NCBI GenBank assembly: GCA_016786925.1 | Contig: JAEUTU010000044.1 | Span: 1-40,364 of the forward strand | From: Bacteroidia bacterium | Lineage (GTDB): Bacteria; Bacteroidota; Bacteroidia; 2-12-FULL-35-15 | Direction of reading: 5' to 3' | DNA length: 40,364 bases | Shown: positions 31,987 through 40,364 of the stretch, piece after piece | Numbering within the stretch: the stretch's first letter is position 1 | Layout: every line of letters starts with the position of its first letter | Program-made: the position numbers and the translations under genes | The notes under the pieces: generated by a model | What the model saw: only the letters and a program-made list of their open reading frames with translations | Told to the model about the DNA's origin: nothing | Database searches by the model: none

Positions 31987-32490
31987 TTACTTCTTGATCT
32001 TAAACCCGATGGTGTTGAATGATTTAGAACTTTCCCAAAGTGTCATTTCATCGAGGAAAGAGGCCGTGCTTTTGATGATCAGTTCTTCGGTGATCAAGGC
32101 GGGTTCGATGCGCATCAATATTTTATGCGGTTGAATAGGTGTTATTGTTTTTTCAATGATAGGAAAAAGGATAATGATAAACACATCGCCATTATAGGCT
32201 TGTGAGAAGCTGAGTGTTCCACCGGTGTTCATGTAATTTTTATAACCACCTTCAATTTTTTCGATGATGGAACTGGAAGAATGACTCAAGGAAAGATTGA
32301 CGGCTTCGGAATTGGCTGCCTCATCTTGTATGCTAACAGCCCAGTCGAGATCGAAACTACTTTTGATCCTGATCAATGTTTCCTGAATGTAGGAACGGCT
32401 TGTTGTTTTCCATTCTGCGCGTTTCTTTTCAATGTCGCCCAAAGAAGCTTTGAAATGATTGACGTTGCCCGATAGATCCTGTATGTTCAT
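31987..32490 (-). CDS. Hypothetical 167-aa cytosolic protein
   Basis: I do not recognise the family. It starts at ATG 32490 (MNIQDLSGNVNHFKASLGDI); the longer frame to 32574 would begin inside the citrate synthase gene and include its terminator. The first 60 residues look helical and charged (IEKKRAEWKTTSRSYIQETLIRI in part), followed by alternating strands (YNGDVFIIILFPI, KILMRIEPALI) and a final helix (KSTASFLDEMTLWE). No signal peptide or metal motif. It follows the gltA terminator by about 17 bases, so it needs read-through or an unseen promoter. Confidence 0.7.
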   Translation of the reverse strand: MNIQDLSGNVNHFKASLGDIEKKRAEWKTTSRSYIQETLIRIKSSFDLDWAVSIQDEAANSEAVNLSLSHSSSSIIEKIEGGYKNYMNTGGTLSFSQAYNGDVFIIILFPIIEKTITPIQPHKILMRIEPALITEELIIKSTASFLDEMTLWESSKSFNTIGFKIKK

Positions 32491-32506
32491 ATAAACGGAT
32501 GAAATT

Positions 32507-32539
32507 AAAAAAGCTCCGAAAAATTTTCGGAGCTTTTTG
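32507..32539 (-). terminator. Intrinsic terminator of citrate synthase gene
   Basis: On the minus strand, AGCTCCGAAAA pairs with TTTTCGGAGCT (10-bp core 32513-32522 / 32524-32533), followed by TTTTTT. Confidence 0.85.
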
Positions 32540-32545
32540 TTTTGA

Positions 32546-33877
32546 TTATGCTTTTGCAGCTTCTGCGGCAGCAATTTTCTTTTTGATACCTTCTGTGGTG
32601 ATTGAACCCGGACGCTCGATCGGATGACCCAATGCTCTGTCCCAGATCAATGATGCCAATACACCCAATGCACGTGATACACCAAACAATACGGTATAGA
32701 ACTCATGCTCTACCATTCCGTAGTGTGTCAACAATACACCTGAATGTGAATCCACATTTGGCCAAGGATTTTTGATCTTACCTGTAGCTTCCAAAATTGG
32801 AGGTGCTACTTTGTACACCATCTGAACGATCTCACAAAGATCATCAGCTCCTTGTGGCTTGATGTATTTTAAATAGAAATCCTGTTGTGCAGAGAAACGT
32901 GGATCGGTCTTACGTAACACAGCATGTCCGTAGCCCGGTACAACTTTTCCTTCTGACAATGTTTTCTTAATATAATCTTCAATTTGTTTTTCAGTTGGTA
33001 ATCCACCACCTAATTCTTCACGCAATTCAAGGATCCAGCTCAATACTTCCTGGTTGGCTAATCCATGTAAAGGACCTGCTAAACCATTCATACCTGCAGC
33101 AAATGCCAAATATGGATCGCTCAAGGCAGAACCTACTAAGTGTGTAGTGTGTGCAGATACGTTTCCACCTTCGTGATCCACGTGGATGGTCATGTACATA
33201 CGCATTAAACGTTTCATATCGAAATCCTCATAACCCAACATGTGCGCTAAGTTAGCTGCCCAGTCTAATTTTGGATCCGGTTCAATATGATCTCCGTTCT
33301 TATATTTTCTGCGATAGATGTATGCAGCCACACGTGGTAAACGTGCGATCAGATTCATTGAATCTTCGTATACATAATCCCAATAATCTTTTTTGTTGAT
33401 CCCTTTTTTGTAGGCAGCAGCAAATAATGATTCTGTTTGCATGGCCATGATCGCCATTACAAACTGTGTCATCGGGTGCGTAGAAGCAGGCATTTTATCC
33501 AACACATCGAATACATGTTTTGGAACGATGGCTCTGCGTGCCCAGTTATTACCTAAGTTCAATACATCCTCTTGTGTAGGCAATTCACCTAACAACATTA
33601 AATAGAAAATACCTTCCGGTAATGGTTCAGTGCCACCCGGTGCTTTAGGTAGTTTTTCACGGATCTCAGGGATAGAATAACCTCTGAAACGGATACCTTC
33701 TTCAGGATCCAGCTTAGATGTTTCGGTAACTAAACCTACCATTCCTTTCATTCCTTGATACACTTGAGCAACGGTGTATTCGCCTAACTTAACATCACCT
33801 TTTTCTTTGATGAGTTGTTTAACTTCTGCGGCCATCGGGCCGGCTTTGGCAGCAAACTTTTCTTTTAATGAATCCAT
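32546..33877 (-). CDS. gltA: Citrate synthase, mitochondrial (eukaryote-like) type
   Basis: Condenses acetyl-CoA and oxaloacetate at the entry to the TCA cycle. 443 residues. The active-site stretch GGNVSAHTTHLVGSALSDP and MNGLAGPLHGLANQEVL is close to the animal mitochondrial enzyme, and unlike the E. coli hexameric NADH-regulated type. Catalytic residues: His271 (PLHGLANQE), His318 (PGYGHAVLR) and Asp376 (NVDSHSG). The N-terminus (FAAKAGPMAAEVKQLIKEKG) also resembles the mature mitochondrial protein, without a leader. This points to a dimeric, type I enzyme. ATG 33877; the best upstream minus-strand -7 is TATCTTTC at 33918-33925 (one mismatch). It ends with a strong terminator. Confidence 0.96.
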   Translation of the reverse strand: MDSLKEKFAAKAGPMAAEVKQLIKEKGDVKLGEYTVAQVYQGMKGMVGLVTETSKLDPEEGIRFRGYSIPEIREKLPKAPGGTEPLPEGIFYLMLLGELPTQEDVLNLGNNWARRAIVPKHVFDVLDKMPASTHPMTQFVMAIMAMQTESLFAAAYKKGINKKDYWDYVYEDSMNLIARLPRVAAYIYRRKYKNGDHIEPDPKLDWAANLAHMLGYEDFDMKRLMRMYMTIHVDHEGGNVSAHTTHLVGSALSDPYLAFAAGMNGLAGPLHGLANQEVLSWILELREELGGGLPTEKQIEDYIKKTLSEGKVVPGYGHAVLRKTDPRFSAQQDFYLKYIKPQGADDLCEIVQMVYKVAPPILEATGKIKNPWPNVDSHSGVLLTHYGMVEHEFYTVLFGVSRALGVLASLIWDRALGHPIERPGSITTEGIKKKIAAAEAAKA

Positions 33878-33917
33878 AATGATATAATGAATTAGAGTAT
33901 GTGTGAAATCTTATTTC

Positions 33918-33925
33918 CGAAAGAT
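33918..33925 (-). promoter_or_regulatory. Probable -7 box of citrate synthase gene
   Basis: Minus strand TATCTTTC, one mismatch from TANNTTTG, 41 bases before the ATG. Confidence 0.35.
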
Positions 33926-33974
33926 AATTGCTTTTTGTGAAATTAAAAACAATATCCCGAAAAATTTCTGTTAA

Positions 33975-34008
33975 GCTTGCTTCCCGACCCTTTGACCGGG
34001 AAACAAGC
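33975..34008 (-). terminator. Hairpin after the enolase gene
   Basis: GCTTGCTTCCCG (33975-33986) pairs with CGGGAAACAAGC (33997-34008) with one C-A mismatch around a 10-base loop. Only a weak T-rich stretch follows on the minus strand, so termination may be partial. Confidence 0.45.
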
Positions 34009-34015
34009 CTGAAAA

Positions 34016-35320
<1,305 letters not shown>

Positions 35321-35366
35321 TTATTTAGAATGTTTAAATGATTGATTATTTGGTTTTTTAGTGTCC

Positions 35367-35374
35367 CAAAATTA
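35367..35374 (-). promoter_or_regulatory. -7 promoter box of eno
   Basis: Minus strand TAATTTTG, perfect TANNTTTG; expected start near 35360, leader about 50 bases. Confidence 0.5.
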
Positions 35375-35454
35375 GAAATAAAACAGAACGTAAAAGGTGA
35401 TTTTTATCAACATTTTAGCCAATTTTAGTTAATAGTTTCAGGAATTATTCTGTT

Positions 35455-35482
35455 TTTGGATTGTTCTCATTTTGTATATTGG
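35455..35482 (+). promoter_or_regulatory. Probable promoter of the SpmA/SpmB-like gene
   Basis: TTTG at 35455-35458 and TATATTGG at 35475-35482 (one mismatch from TANNTTTG), 16-base spacer, 16 bases before the ATG. Confidence 0.4.
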
Positions 35483-35497
35483 CAAAAAGAATAAATC

Positions 35498-36733
35498 ATG
35501 GTTTTAAATTATATCTGGATCGCATTTTTTGTCATTGCTTTTGTGGTGGCCCTGATCAAGTTGATCTTTTTGGGTGATACAGAAGTTTTTAAAACCATTA
35601 TTGATGCTACCTTCGATTCATCCAAAATGGCCGTGATGGACATTTCTCTTCCATTGGTAGGTGTAATGACACTCTGGTTAGGCCTCATGAACATTGGCGA
35701 AAAAGCCGGTGCGATCAATTTTCTTTCCCGCATTGTTGGTCCTTTTTTTAATAAACTTTTTCCTGAGATCCCCAAGAATCATCCTGCTAACGGACAGATC
35801 ATGATGAATTTTTCAGCCAATATGCTCGGATTGGATAATGCAGCTACACCGCTTGGATTAAAAGCCATGAACAGTATGCAGGAGCTGAATCCAACAAAAG
35901 ATACCGCTTCCAATGCGCAGATCATGTTTTTGGTGTTGAATACTTCCGGGTTAACGATCATCCCGGTAACCATCATGGCACAACGTGCGATCATGGGAGC
36001 AGCCAATCCTTCGGATGTATTTATTCCTATTTTAATAGCTACTTATTTTTCTACACTCACCGGATTATTGGCTGTTGCATTCTGGCAAAAGATCAATTTG
36101 CTGAATAGCGTTGTTTTAAGTTGGCTTTTGGGCATCAGTGCCATCATCTTTTCTATCATCTGGTATTTCAGCACCTTGAGTCCCGATCAGATCGCGAAGA
36201 TCTCTACCGTTTCAGCGAATGTTATTTTACTTACCATTATTGTTTCCTTTATGCTGGGTGCAGTACGTAAAAAAGTAAATGTATATGATGCATTCATTGA
36301 AGGAGCAAAAACAGGATTCGAAACAGGTGTTAAAGTAATTCCTTATTTGGTTGCGATGTTGGTGGGTATTGCTGTTTTCAGAGCATCGGGAGCAATGAGT
36401 TATTTAGTAGATGGAATTGCATGGTGTTTTACAGCATTGAATTTTAATACTGATTTTGTGGGTTCATTACCGACTGCATTCATGAAACCCTTGAGTGGAA
36501 GTGGAGCAAAAGCCATGATGCTGGAAGCGATGAAAACAAATGGTGCCGATTCATTTGTGGGTCGTTTGAGCTGTATCTTCCAGGGCGCAGCCGATACTAC
36601 TTTTTATATTGTTGCTTTGTATTTCGGATCGGTAGGTGTTAAAAAAACTCGCTATGCTGTACCGGCAGGTTTAATTGCCGACCTGGCCGGAGTGATAGCA
36701 GCTATTTTTGTTGCGTATCTATTTTTTCATTGA
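35498..36733 (+). CDS. Fused SpmA/SpmB-like nucleoside-recognition membrane protein
   Basis: 411 residues with roughly ten hydrophobic segments. It contains two nucleoside-recognition (Gate) domains in tandem: the first at about 45-165, with the family signature NMLGLDNAATPLGLKAM near 108-124 (as in Bacillus SpmA), and the second at about 265-400, with KPLSGSGAKAMMLEAM and FQGAADTTFYIVALYFG (as in SpmB). In sporulating firmicutes these are two proteins involved in spore-core dehydration; here they are one polypeptide in an organism with no sign of sporulation, so the role is unknown, perhaps transport of a small solute. ATG 35498. Divergent from eno. Confidence 0.9.
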   Translation: MVLNYIWIAFFVIAFVVALIKLIFLGDTEVFKTIIDATFDSSKMAVMDISLPLVGVMTLWLGLMNIGEKAGAINFLSRIVGPFFNKLFPEIPKNHPANGQIMMNFSANMLGLDNAATPLGLKAMNSMQELNPTKDTASNAQIMFLVLNTSGLTIIPVTIMAQRAIMGAANPSDVFIPILIATYFSTLTGLLAVAFWQKINLLNSVVLSWLLGISAIIFSIIWYFSTLSPDQIAKISTVSANVILLTIIVSFMLGAVRKKVNVYDAFIEGAKTGFETGVKVIPYLVAMLVGIAVFRASGAMSYLVDGIAWCFTALNFNTDFVGSLPTAFMKPLSGSGAKAMMLEAMKTNGADSFVGRLSCIFQGAADTTFYIVALYFGSVGVKKTRYAVPAGLIADLAGVIAAIFVAYLFFH

Positions 36734-36746
36734 TCATTTTTTATTT

Positions 36747-36775
36747 CACCACTGAGAAACGGAGAACACGGAGTT
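36747..36775. repeat. Short spacer repeat (CGGAGAACACGGAG type)
   Basis: CACCACTGAGAAACGGAGAA followed by CACGGAGTT; CGGAG occurs twice, 9 bases apart. Such words recur in Bacteroidota spacers (from memory). The rest of 36734-36801 shows nothing else. Confidence 0.4.
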
Positions 36776-36801
36776 AGATGATGAGTGTTTTTCAGGGCTT
36801 G

Positions 36802-38157
36802 TCATTTGAAGGAAAGAGCATCATTTTTAATTTTTCCCCACTTCTCTTTTACAAAATAAATGCCTGTTGCGGCTATCAGCGATAAATAAGGAACCACCGG
36901 TACTCGGAATCGTGATTCTGTAACATAAGGTAATGTTAAGTTAGCGAAACAAAATACGAGTAAGGTGATCAAAACAAAAAAGAATAATTTGCTTTCCTGT
37001 TTGAAATAAAAAAATGAAAACAAACAAGCAATATACATGATCAACAACACTCCCAGTTGAAAGAACACAATGCTGATTGTAAGCTTACTGTTGTGCTCAA
37101 ACAAGTATTTGAAAATAGGATAATCTTTTGGTATGGTGTTATAGCCGCTTCCCCAATGCCCGAGTTGAATATCAATATACGCACGACATGGTTTTAGGAA
37201 AAAATGCATGAACTGTGTTGCATGATGTTTCAATAGAATACCCGGATGAGCAAATGCAATTTCCATGGCATCATTCTCAATGTAGTGGGCATATTCATAA
37301 GGCTGATGGTGCGCATCGCCCGGAAAGCTTTTGAATGTTTTCCATCTTAAAATACTTTGTGATTCAGCCAATGATTTGTGATGCACTTCGCCATACACTG
37401 CTGCTGCCTGATAATTTTGCATATCATGTTCACGGATCACACTCATAAAATAATGTCCGAATGTACTTTTGTTACGCAGCAACCATGGACTGATCACGAC
37501 TACTGATATCAAGGAGAACAGAATGATCTGCAGGAATGCAGCTTTCTTTTCATTCCAGAATTTGTAAAGCAAAAATACAGAGAAGAAAATAGGAAGAAAG
37601 AATCCGATCGGACGGCAGAGGATCGTTAAGCCACATAATACAGCCGATAGTAAAAGTAATTTCCGTTCATTTGTTTGAATGTATCTGACAAAATAATAGA
37701 ACGTCACTAAAAGCAAAAAGGTAAATAATGTTTCAGTCATCACAATGTTATTCATCACAATGCTTGGTACATCAATAGCCATGAACAAGGCTGCAATATT
37801 GGAGATAAATAGATTGTTGCTGATTGCTTTACTTAATTTATACGTATAAAAAGTGGCCGCTACTCCCAGCACAATTTGTAAAAAGATAGTAGGATACGTT
37901 TCTATCTGAACACTTTCTGCCAGTAAAATAAAAAGTGGATACAAAGGTGTTCTATAATAATCGGGCTCGATCGGTAGTTCGTAACTCTGACTAAAAATGC
38001 CATACTCTTTTACGTTGTAAGCGATCTGCCAATAGCCGTATGAATCGTACATATAAAAACCATCCGGATTCAGAATGCTGATCGCAATGGCATACACCGC
38101 CCGTATCAGAAATGCAAGCGCAAGGATATAAAATATGGTCTTGGGTTGTTTGAGCAT
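36802..38157 (-). CDS. GT39-like integral membrane glycosyltransferase
   Basis: 451 residues with about eleven membrane spans. First extracytoplasmic loop: DSYGYWQIAYNVKEYG with Asp38, then PDYYRTPLYPLFI, the usual layout of ArnT/PMT-type GT-C enzymes, which take sugars from a polyprenyl phosphate donor on the outer face of the inner membrane. The second loop has MTETLFTFLLL, a common sequence of this family. The soluble segment at 245-330 (FGHYFMSVIREHDMQNYQAA in part) is likely periplasmic. Its ATG overlaps the stop of the upstream deacetylase gene by one base (TAATG), so they are translationally coupled and probably act on the same cell-surface glycan. Acceptor unknown. Confidence 0.85.
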   Translation of the reverse strand: MLKQPKTIFYILALAFLIRAVYAIAISILNPDGFYMYDSYGYWQIAYNVKEYGIFSQSYELPIEPDYYRTPLYPLFILLAESVQIETYPTIFLQIVLGVAATFYTYKLSKAISNNLFISNIAALFMAIDVPSIVMNNIVMTETLFTFLLLVTFYYFVRYIQTNERKLLLLSAVLCGLTILCRPIGFFLPIFFSVFLLYKFWNEKKAAFLQIILFSLISVVVISPWLLRNKSTFGHYFMSVIREHDMQNYQAAAVYGEVHHKSLAESQSILRWKTFKSFPGDAHHQPYEYAHYIENDAMEIAFAHPGILLKHHATQFMHFFLKPCRAYIDIQLGHWGSGYNTIPKDYPIFKYLFEHNSKLTISIVFFQLGVLLIMYIACLFSFFYFKQESKLFFFVLITLLVFCFANLTLPYVTESRFRVPVVPYLSLIAATGIYFVKEKWGKIKNDALSFK

Positions 38158-40256
38158 TAAGGTTGAGAGCTAACGATCAATTTTTTAATGACCGGTTTTT
38201 CTTCATTAATAGTAATGGTGTAAAAATACAATCCATCGGCCAATTGTGTATTGGTGTAGGTGTATTCGTATAATCCCAATTCTAATTCTTCATTGATCGG
38301 TTCTTCGATCAAACGGCCCGAAACATCGTAGATCTTCATCACCACTTTTGCATCTTGCATCAATTCAAAACTGAAAATAGTTTGTGTAGAGAATGGATTC
38401 GGATAGTTATTGAACACGGTAGCAGATCCATCCGGATTGTAATAATACGAGGTGTAATTTTCAGAGAAACGTTCCGAGAATAAGATCTTCGAGTTGTTTT
38501 CCCATTGCTCCTGCATCATTTGAATGGGATCATTGTTTTCGTTCACTACTTTTATTTCATGCAGGTCCATTCCATTGTCCACCACAAAACTCATATCATG
38601 GTGGAGTGGAAGAGAAGTGTTCTTGATGATGATCTTTAATGTGGAATCGTTTTCCATCACTTGATCAAATTCGCATTGCTCACGTGCTTTCCAATAATCG
38701 CCATAATGCTCAAAAGGAATGATACGCACATTGTTCGACAGTGAACGGATAAGATTTTGTTGTGCTTGTATCTTATACAAACGGTTTGGGTGAATGAGTA
38801 AAACAGAGGCTGCATAGTTGTCGGCATTGCGTTTTAAGGCATCTAGCCATTGCGCCACTTTATTGTTGTAATTGCTTTCAGAAATAGGATCGGCCATAAA
38901 TACATCCGATATCGTATTCGGAATTTCATAGATACTGCTCACAGTACTATTCATACTCAGATCCAAATGCCCCTGAAATGGAAAAGCTGTTAGCACATCA
39001 TTGGCACTGCTGCTGGAATTGAAATCGTATTGATTGGTTTCAAGAGTGTTCAATATCTTTTTATTGTAAGCCAGATAACCTGCGCGGAAAGAGCGCACAT
39101 GTGCACCCACATCTCTGTCGAGTAAAAGTTTCGATACTTCTGTTTCACCACAGGCAGTAACATTGCTAGAGAATGTTCCATTGTAAAAAGGTTGATAGGT
39201 CAATTCTGTATTGCCACAGGTGCCTTCAGGAGCAATGCTAGGATCATAAAAATCGGGAACATGACTAACGGAGTGACTTGCAATTTCATGTCCTTTGTTT
39301 TTTACATTGATCAAGTCTTGTGTGTAACCTGTCCAAAAATTTTTGGCTAACGAATCGTGCATGTAATGCGTAGTGATAAAATAAGTTGCTTTGAAATTAT
39401 TGGATCGTTCATAGCTGGCAAAATCGTTCATGATGTCCTTAATAGCAGAAGTAGCATCCACATCATGTGTGATGATGAGGCTGGAGCGACTGTTTAATCC
39501 GCTGGTATGTTTCCAGGTAGTGTAAGGATGTAGTTTGGTGTACAGACCTTTTAAAAAAAGCATAAAAACATCTGTTCCCGGCTCAAATCCATTGGAGTAG
39601 GAGCGGGCAGCTTCATAATGATTGATGGTTTGGTTTCTTAGCACGATGTCGCGCCAGTTGAGACCAAGTACAAAACTTTGTCCGGCTCCAAAATTATTTT
39701 TTGTTAAAGCGATACTTGCATCGTCAAAAGTAGCCAATGAGGATGCGCCTGCTGTTGTGTAACTTCTGGTATTAAGAGAATTCACAAAGCTGCTGTCGGC
39801 CAACTTTACCCATTTCTCCAGAGGGTCGTTGATCCAGCGAAAGGAAAGGTCAGTGCTGTCCACTTGCCAATGATACTCATATCTGTTTGTCGCATATTGA
39901 TAGTCGCTTATTCCAAACAAAGGAAACAAAGCCGTATCTTTTAGTTGAGTAACAAACAAGGTTCCTCCATTTTGAACAAATGAAATCAGGCTGTCCTTTT
40001 CATTTTGTGTAAAGCTAGTAGGTTCAATGTTGGAGGAACAGATAATGAATTTTGATCTTGTAGCGAATGGAACACTATCGGTAACAAAATAGGGGATGCC
40101 ACTTACTTTGATCAAATGTTCGATGGAGAACAAATTACCATTATTACTTTCTGCATTTCTGGATGTCAGGTCAATGATCGCGATCCTGTTTTGTTGTGCA
40201 ATACTTTGAATAGAGAGGAATAGAGAAAGAAATAATATGAATTTTATTTTGGCCAA
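38157..40256 (-). CDS. Secreted NodB polysaccharide deacetylase-like protein with T9SS tail
   Basis: 699 residues; signal peptide 1-20 (ends SIQSIA before QQ). Residues 23-200 look like a class I amidotransferase-like Rossmann fold (RIAIIDLTSRNAESNNG, FVQNGGTLFVTQ). From about 255 comes the NodB fold: His264-Asp265-x-Asp267 (THDVDAT) and HxxxH at His328...His332 (ASHSVSH), the metal triad of carbohydrate esterase family 4. The last 85 residues are a T9SS type A sorting domain (NNYPNPFSTQTIFSF ... LADGLYFYTI ... KKLIVSSQP). The start is TTG at 40256, since the signal peptide contains no ATG. It may be exported to the surface to trim acetyl groups from glycans; coupled to the GT39-like gene. 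Confidence 0.88.
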   Translation of the reverse strand: MAKIKFILFLSLFLSIQSIAQQNRIAIIDLTSRNAESNNGNLFSIEHLIKVSGIPYFVTDSVPFATRSKFIICSSNIEPTSFTQNEKDSLISFVQNGGTLFVTQLKDTALFPLFGISDYQYATNRYEYHWQVDSTDLSFRWINDPLEKWVKLADSSFVNSLNTRSYTTAGASSLATFDDASIALTKNNFGAGQSFVLGLNWRDIVLRNQTINHYEAARSYSNGFEPGTDVFMLFLKGLYTKLHPYTTWKHTSGLNSRSSLIITHDVDATSAIKDIMNDFASYERSNNFKATYFITTHYMHDSLAKNFWTGYTQDLINVKNKGHEIASHSVSHVPDFYDPSIAPEGTCGNTELTYQPFYNGTFSSNVTACGETEVSKLLLDRDVGAHVRSFRAGYLAYNKKILNTLETNQYDFNSSSSANDVLTAFPFQGHLDLSMNSTVSSIYEIPNTISDVFMADPISESNYNNKVAQWLDALKRNADNYAASVLLIHPNRLYKIQAQQNLIRSLSNNVRIIPFEHYGDYWKAREQCEFDQVMENDSTLKIIIKNTSLPLHHDMSFVVDNGMDLHEIKVVNENNDPIQMMQEQWENNSKILFSERFSENYTSYYYNPDGSATVFNNYPNPFSTQTIFSFELMQDAKVVMKIYDVSGRLIEEPINEELELGLYEYTYTNTQLADGLYFYTITINEEKPVIKKLIVSSQP

Positions 40257-40292
40257 TTTAGTTTGTTTGGAGTAGTACGATCGCTATAAAAT

Positions 40293-40364
40293 TCATTCAG
40301 TAGGCTTATTCTTTCTTAAGTAAAGTTTATCTCCGGGTTTCGGTTCTTGTCCGGGTGTCATATT
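40293..40364 (-). CDS. C-terminal end of a gene entering from the right edge
   Basis: The minus-strand frame open from the edge ends TGA at 40293 and reads NMTPGQEPKPGDKLYLRKNK then PTE. The PGDKLYLRKNK ending is like the last strand of a LysM repeat in Bacteroidota cell-wall hydrolases (glucosaminidases). Only 23 codons are visible, so this is tentative. The next gene starts 36 bases downstream on the same strand, so it may belong to the same operon as the deacetylase. Confidence 0.5.
   Translation of the reverse strand, partial: NMTPGQEPKPGDKLYLRKNKPTE

Noticed and set aside
31654..32022. Short open frames on both strands in the repeat spacer
   Set aside because: They are composed of spacer-repeat words, with no start context or protein-like composition.
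32491..32574. Longer start for the 167-aa hypothetical
   Set aside because: It would translate through the citrate synthase terminator and overlap that gene's 3' end.

Overview
The window looks like chromosomal DNA of a member of the Bacteroidota (Flavobacteriia/Chitinophagia/Bacteroidia side; not resolvable further by eye). Evidence: AT-rich coding sequence, many TANNTTTG -7 promoter boxes, few recognisable Shine-Dalgarno sites, two secreted proteins ending in type IX secretion (T9SS) sorting domains, and the HU / TPR / RNase G gene order. Most genes are housekeeping. The accessory-looking parts are short: a toxin-antitoxin pair, a DUF4143 ATPase, and several palindromic intergenic repeats.

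Layout. 1-2.1 kb: 5' end of a tRNA-dihydrouridine synthase, divergent from a CPBP membrane protease, then tRNA-Ser(GGA) preceded by a broken copy of its own 5' end. 2.1-5.8 kb: single-chain purL. 5.8-10.6 kb: a Crp/Fnr-type regulator followed by panD and a 38-aa membrane protein on the minus strand; divergent from them a short leader with a terminator hairpin, a 66-aa ORF, a KamA-like radical SAM enzyme and a ClC chloride channel. Two FNR-like palindromes sit at identical spacing from two -7 boxes here, making this the best candidate for an undescribed regulated system. 10.6-15.5 kb: minus-strand run of an outer-membrane TolB-propeller/beta-barrel protein, a half-length TauE/SafE permease and an M20 amidohydrolase. 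15.5-19.8 kb: mutY, divergent from HU, a TPR protein, a 29-aa mS38/bS22-like ribosomal protein and RNase G with a structured leader. 19.8-23.3 kb: LD-carboxypeptidase, truncated hemoglobin, metG. 23.3-27.9 kb: RelE/ParE toxin-antitoxin pair, dipeptidyl-peptidase IV, PKD/T9SS secreted protein. 27.9-31.7 kb: OmpA protein, a 209-bp inverted-repeat element, a DUF4143 ATPase behind a 43-bp palindrome, and an HI0933-type flavoprotein. 32-36.7 kb: a small hypothetical, citrate synthase of mitochondrial type, enolase, and a fused SpmA/SpmB-like membrane protein. 36.8-40.4 kb: GT39-like membrane glycosyltransferase, secreted NodB deacetylase with a T9SS tail, and the last codons of another minus-strand gene.

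Together: purine synthesis (purL), central carbon metabolism (citrate synthase, enolase), translation and RNA handling (dus, tRNA-Ser, metG, RNase G, mS38-like), repair (mutY), envelope and secretion (TolB/barrel, OmpA, LdcA, GT39, NodB, T9SS cargo). Palindromic repeats with the cores CCCGATAGCTATCGGG and TTCGAGnnnAGTCGAGAA recur between genes, and once each lies inside a gene: in a tRNA copy and in the purL reading frame. All product calls rest on motif recognition by eye; no database search was run.
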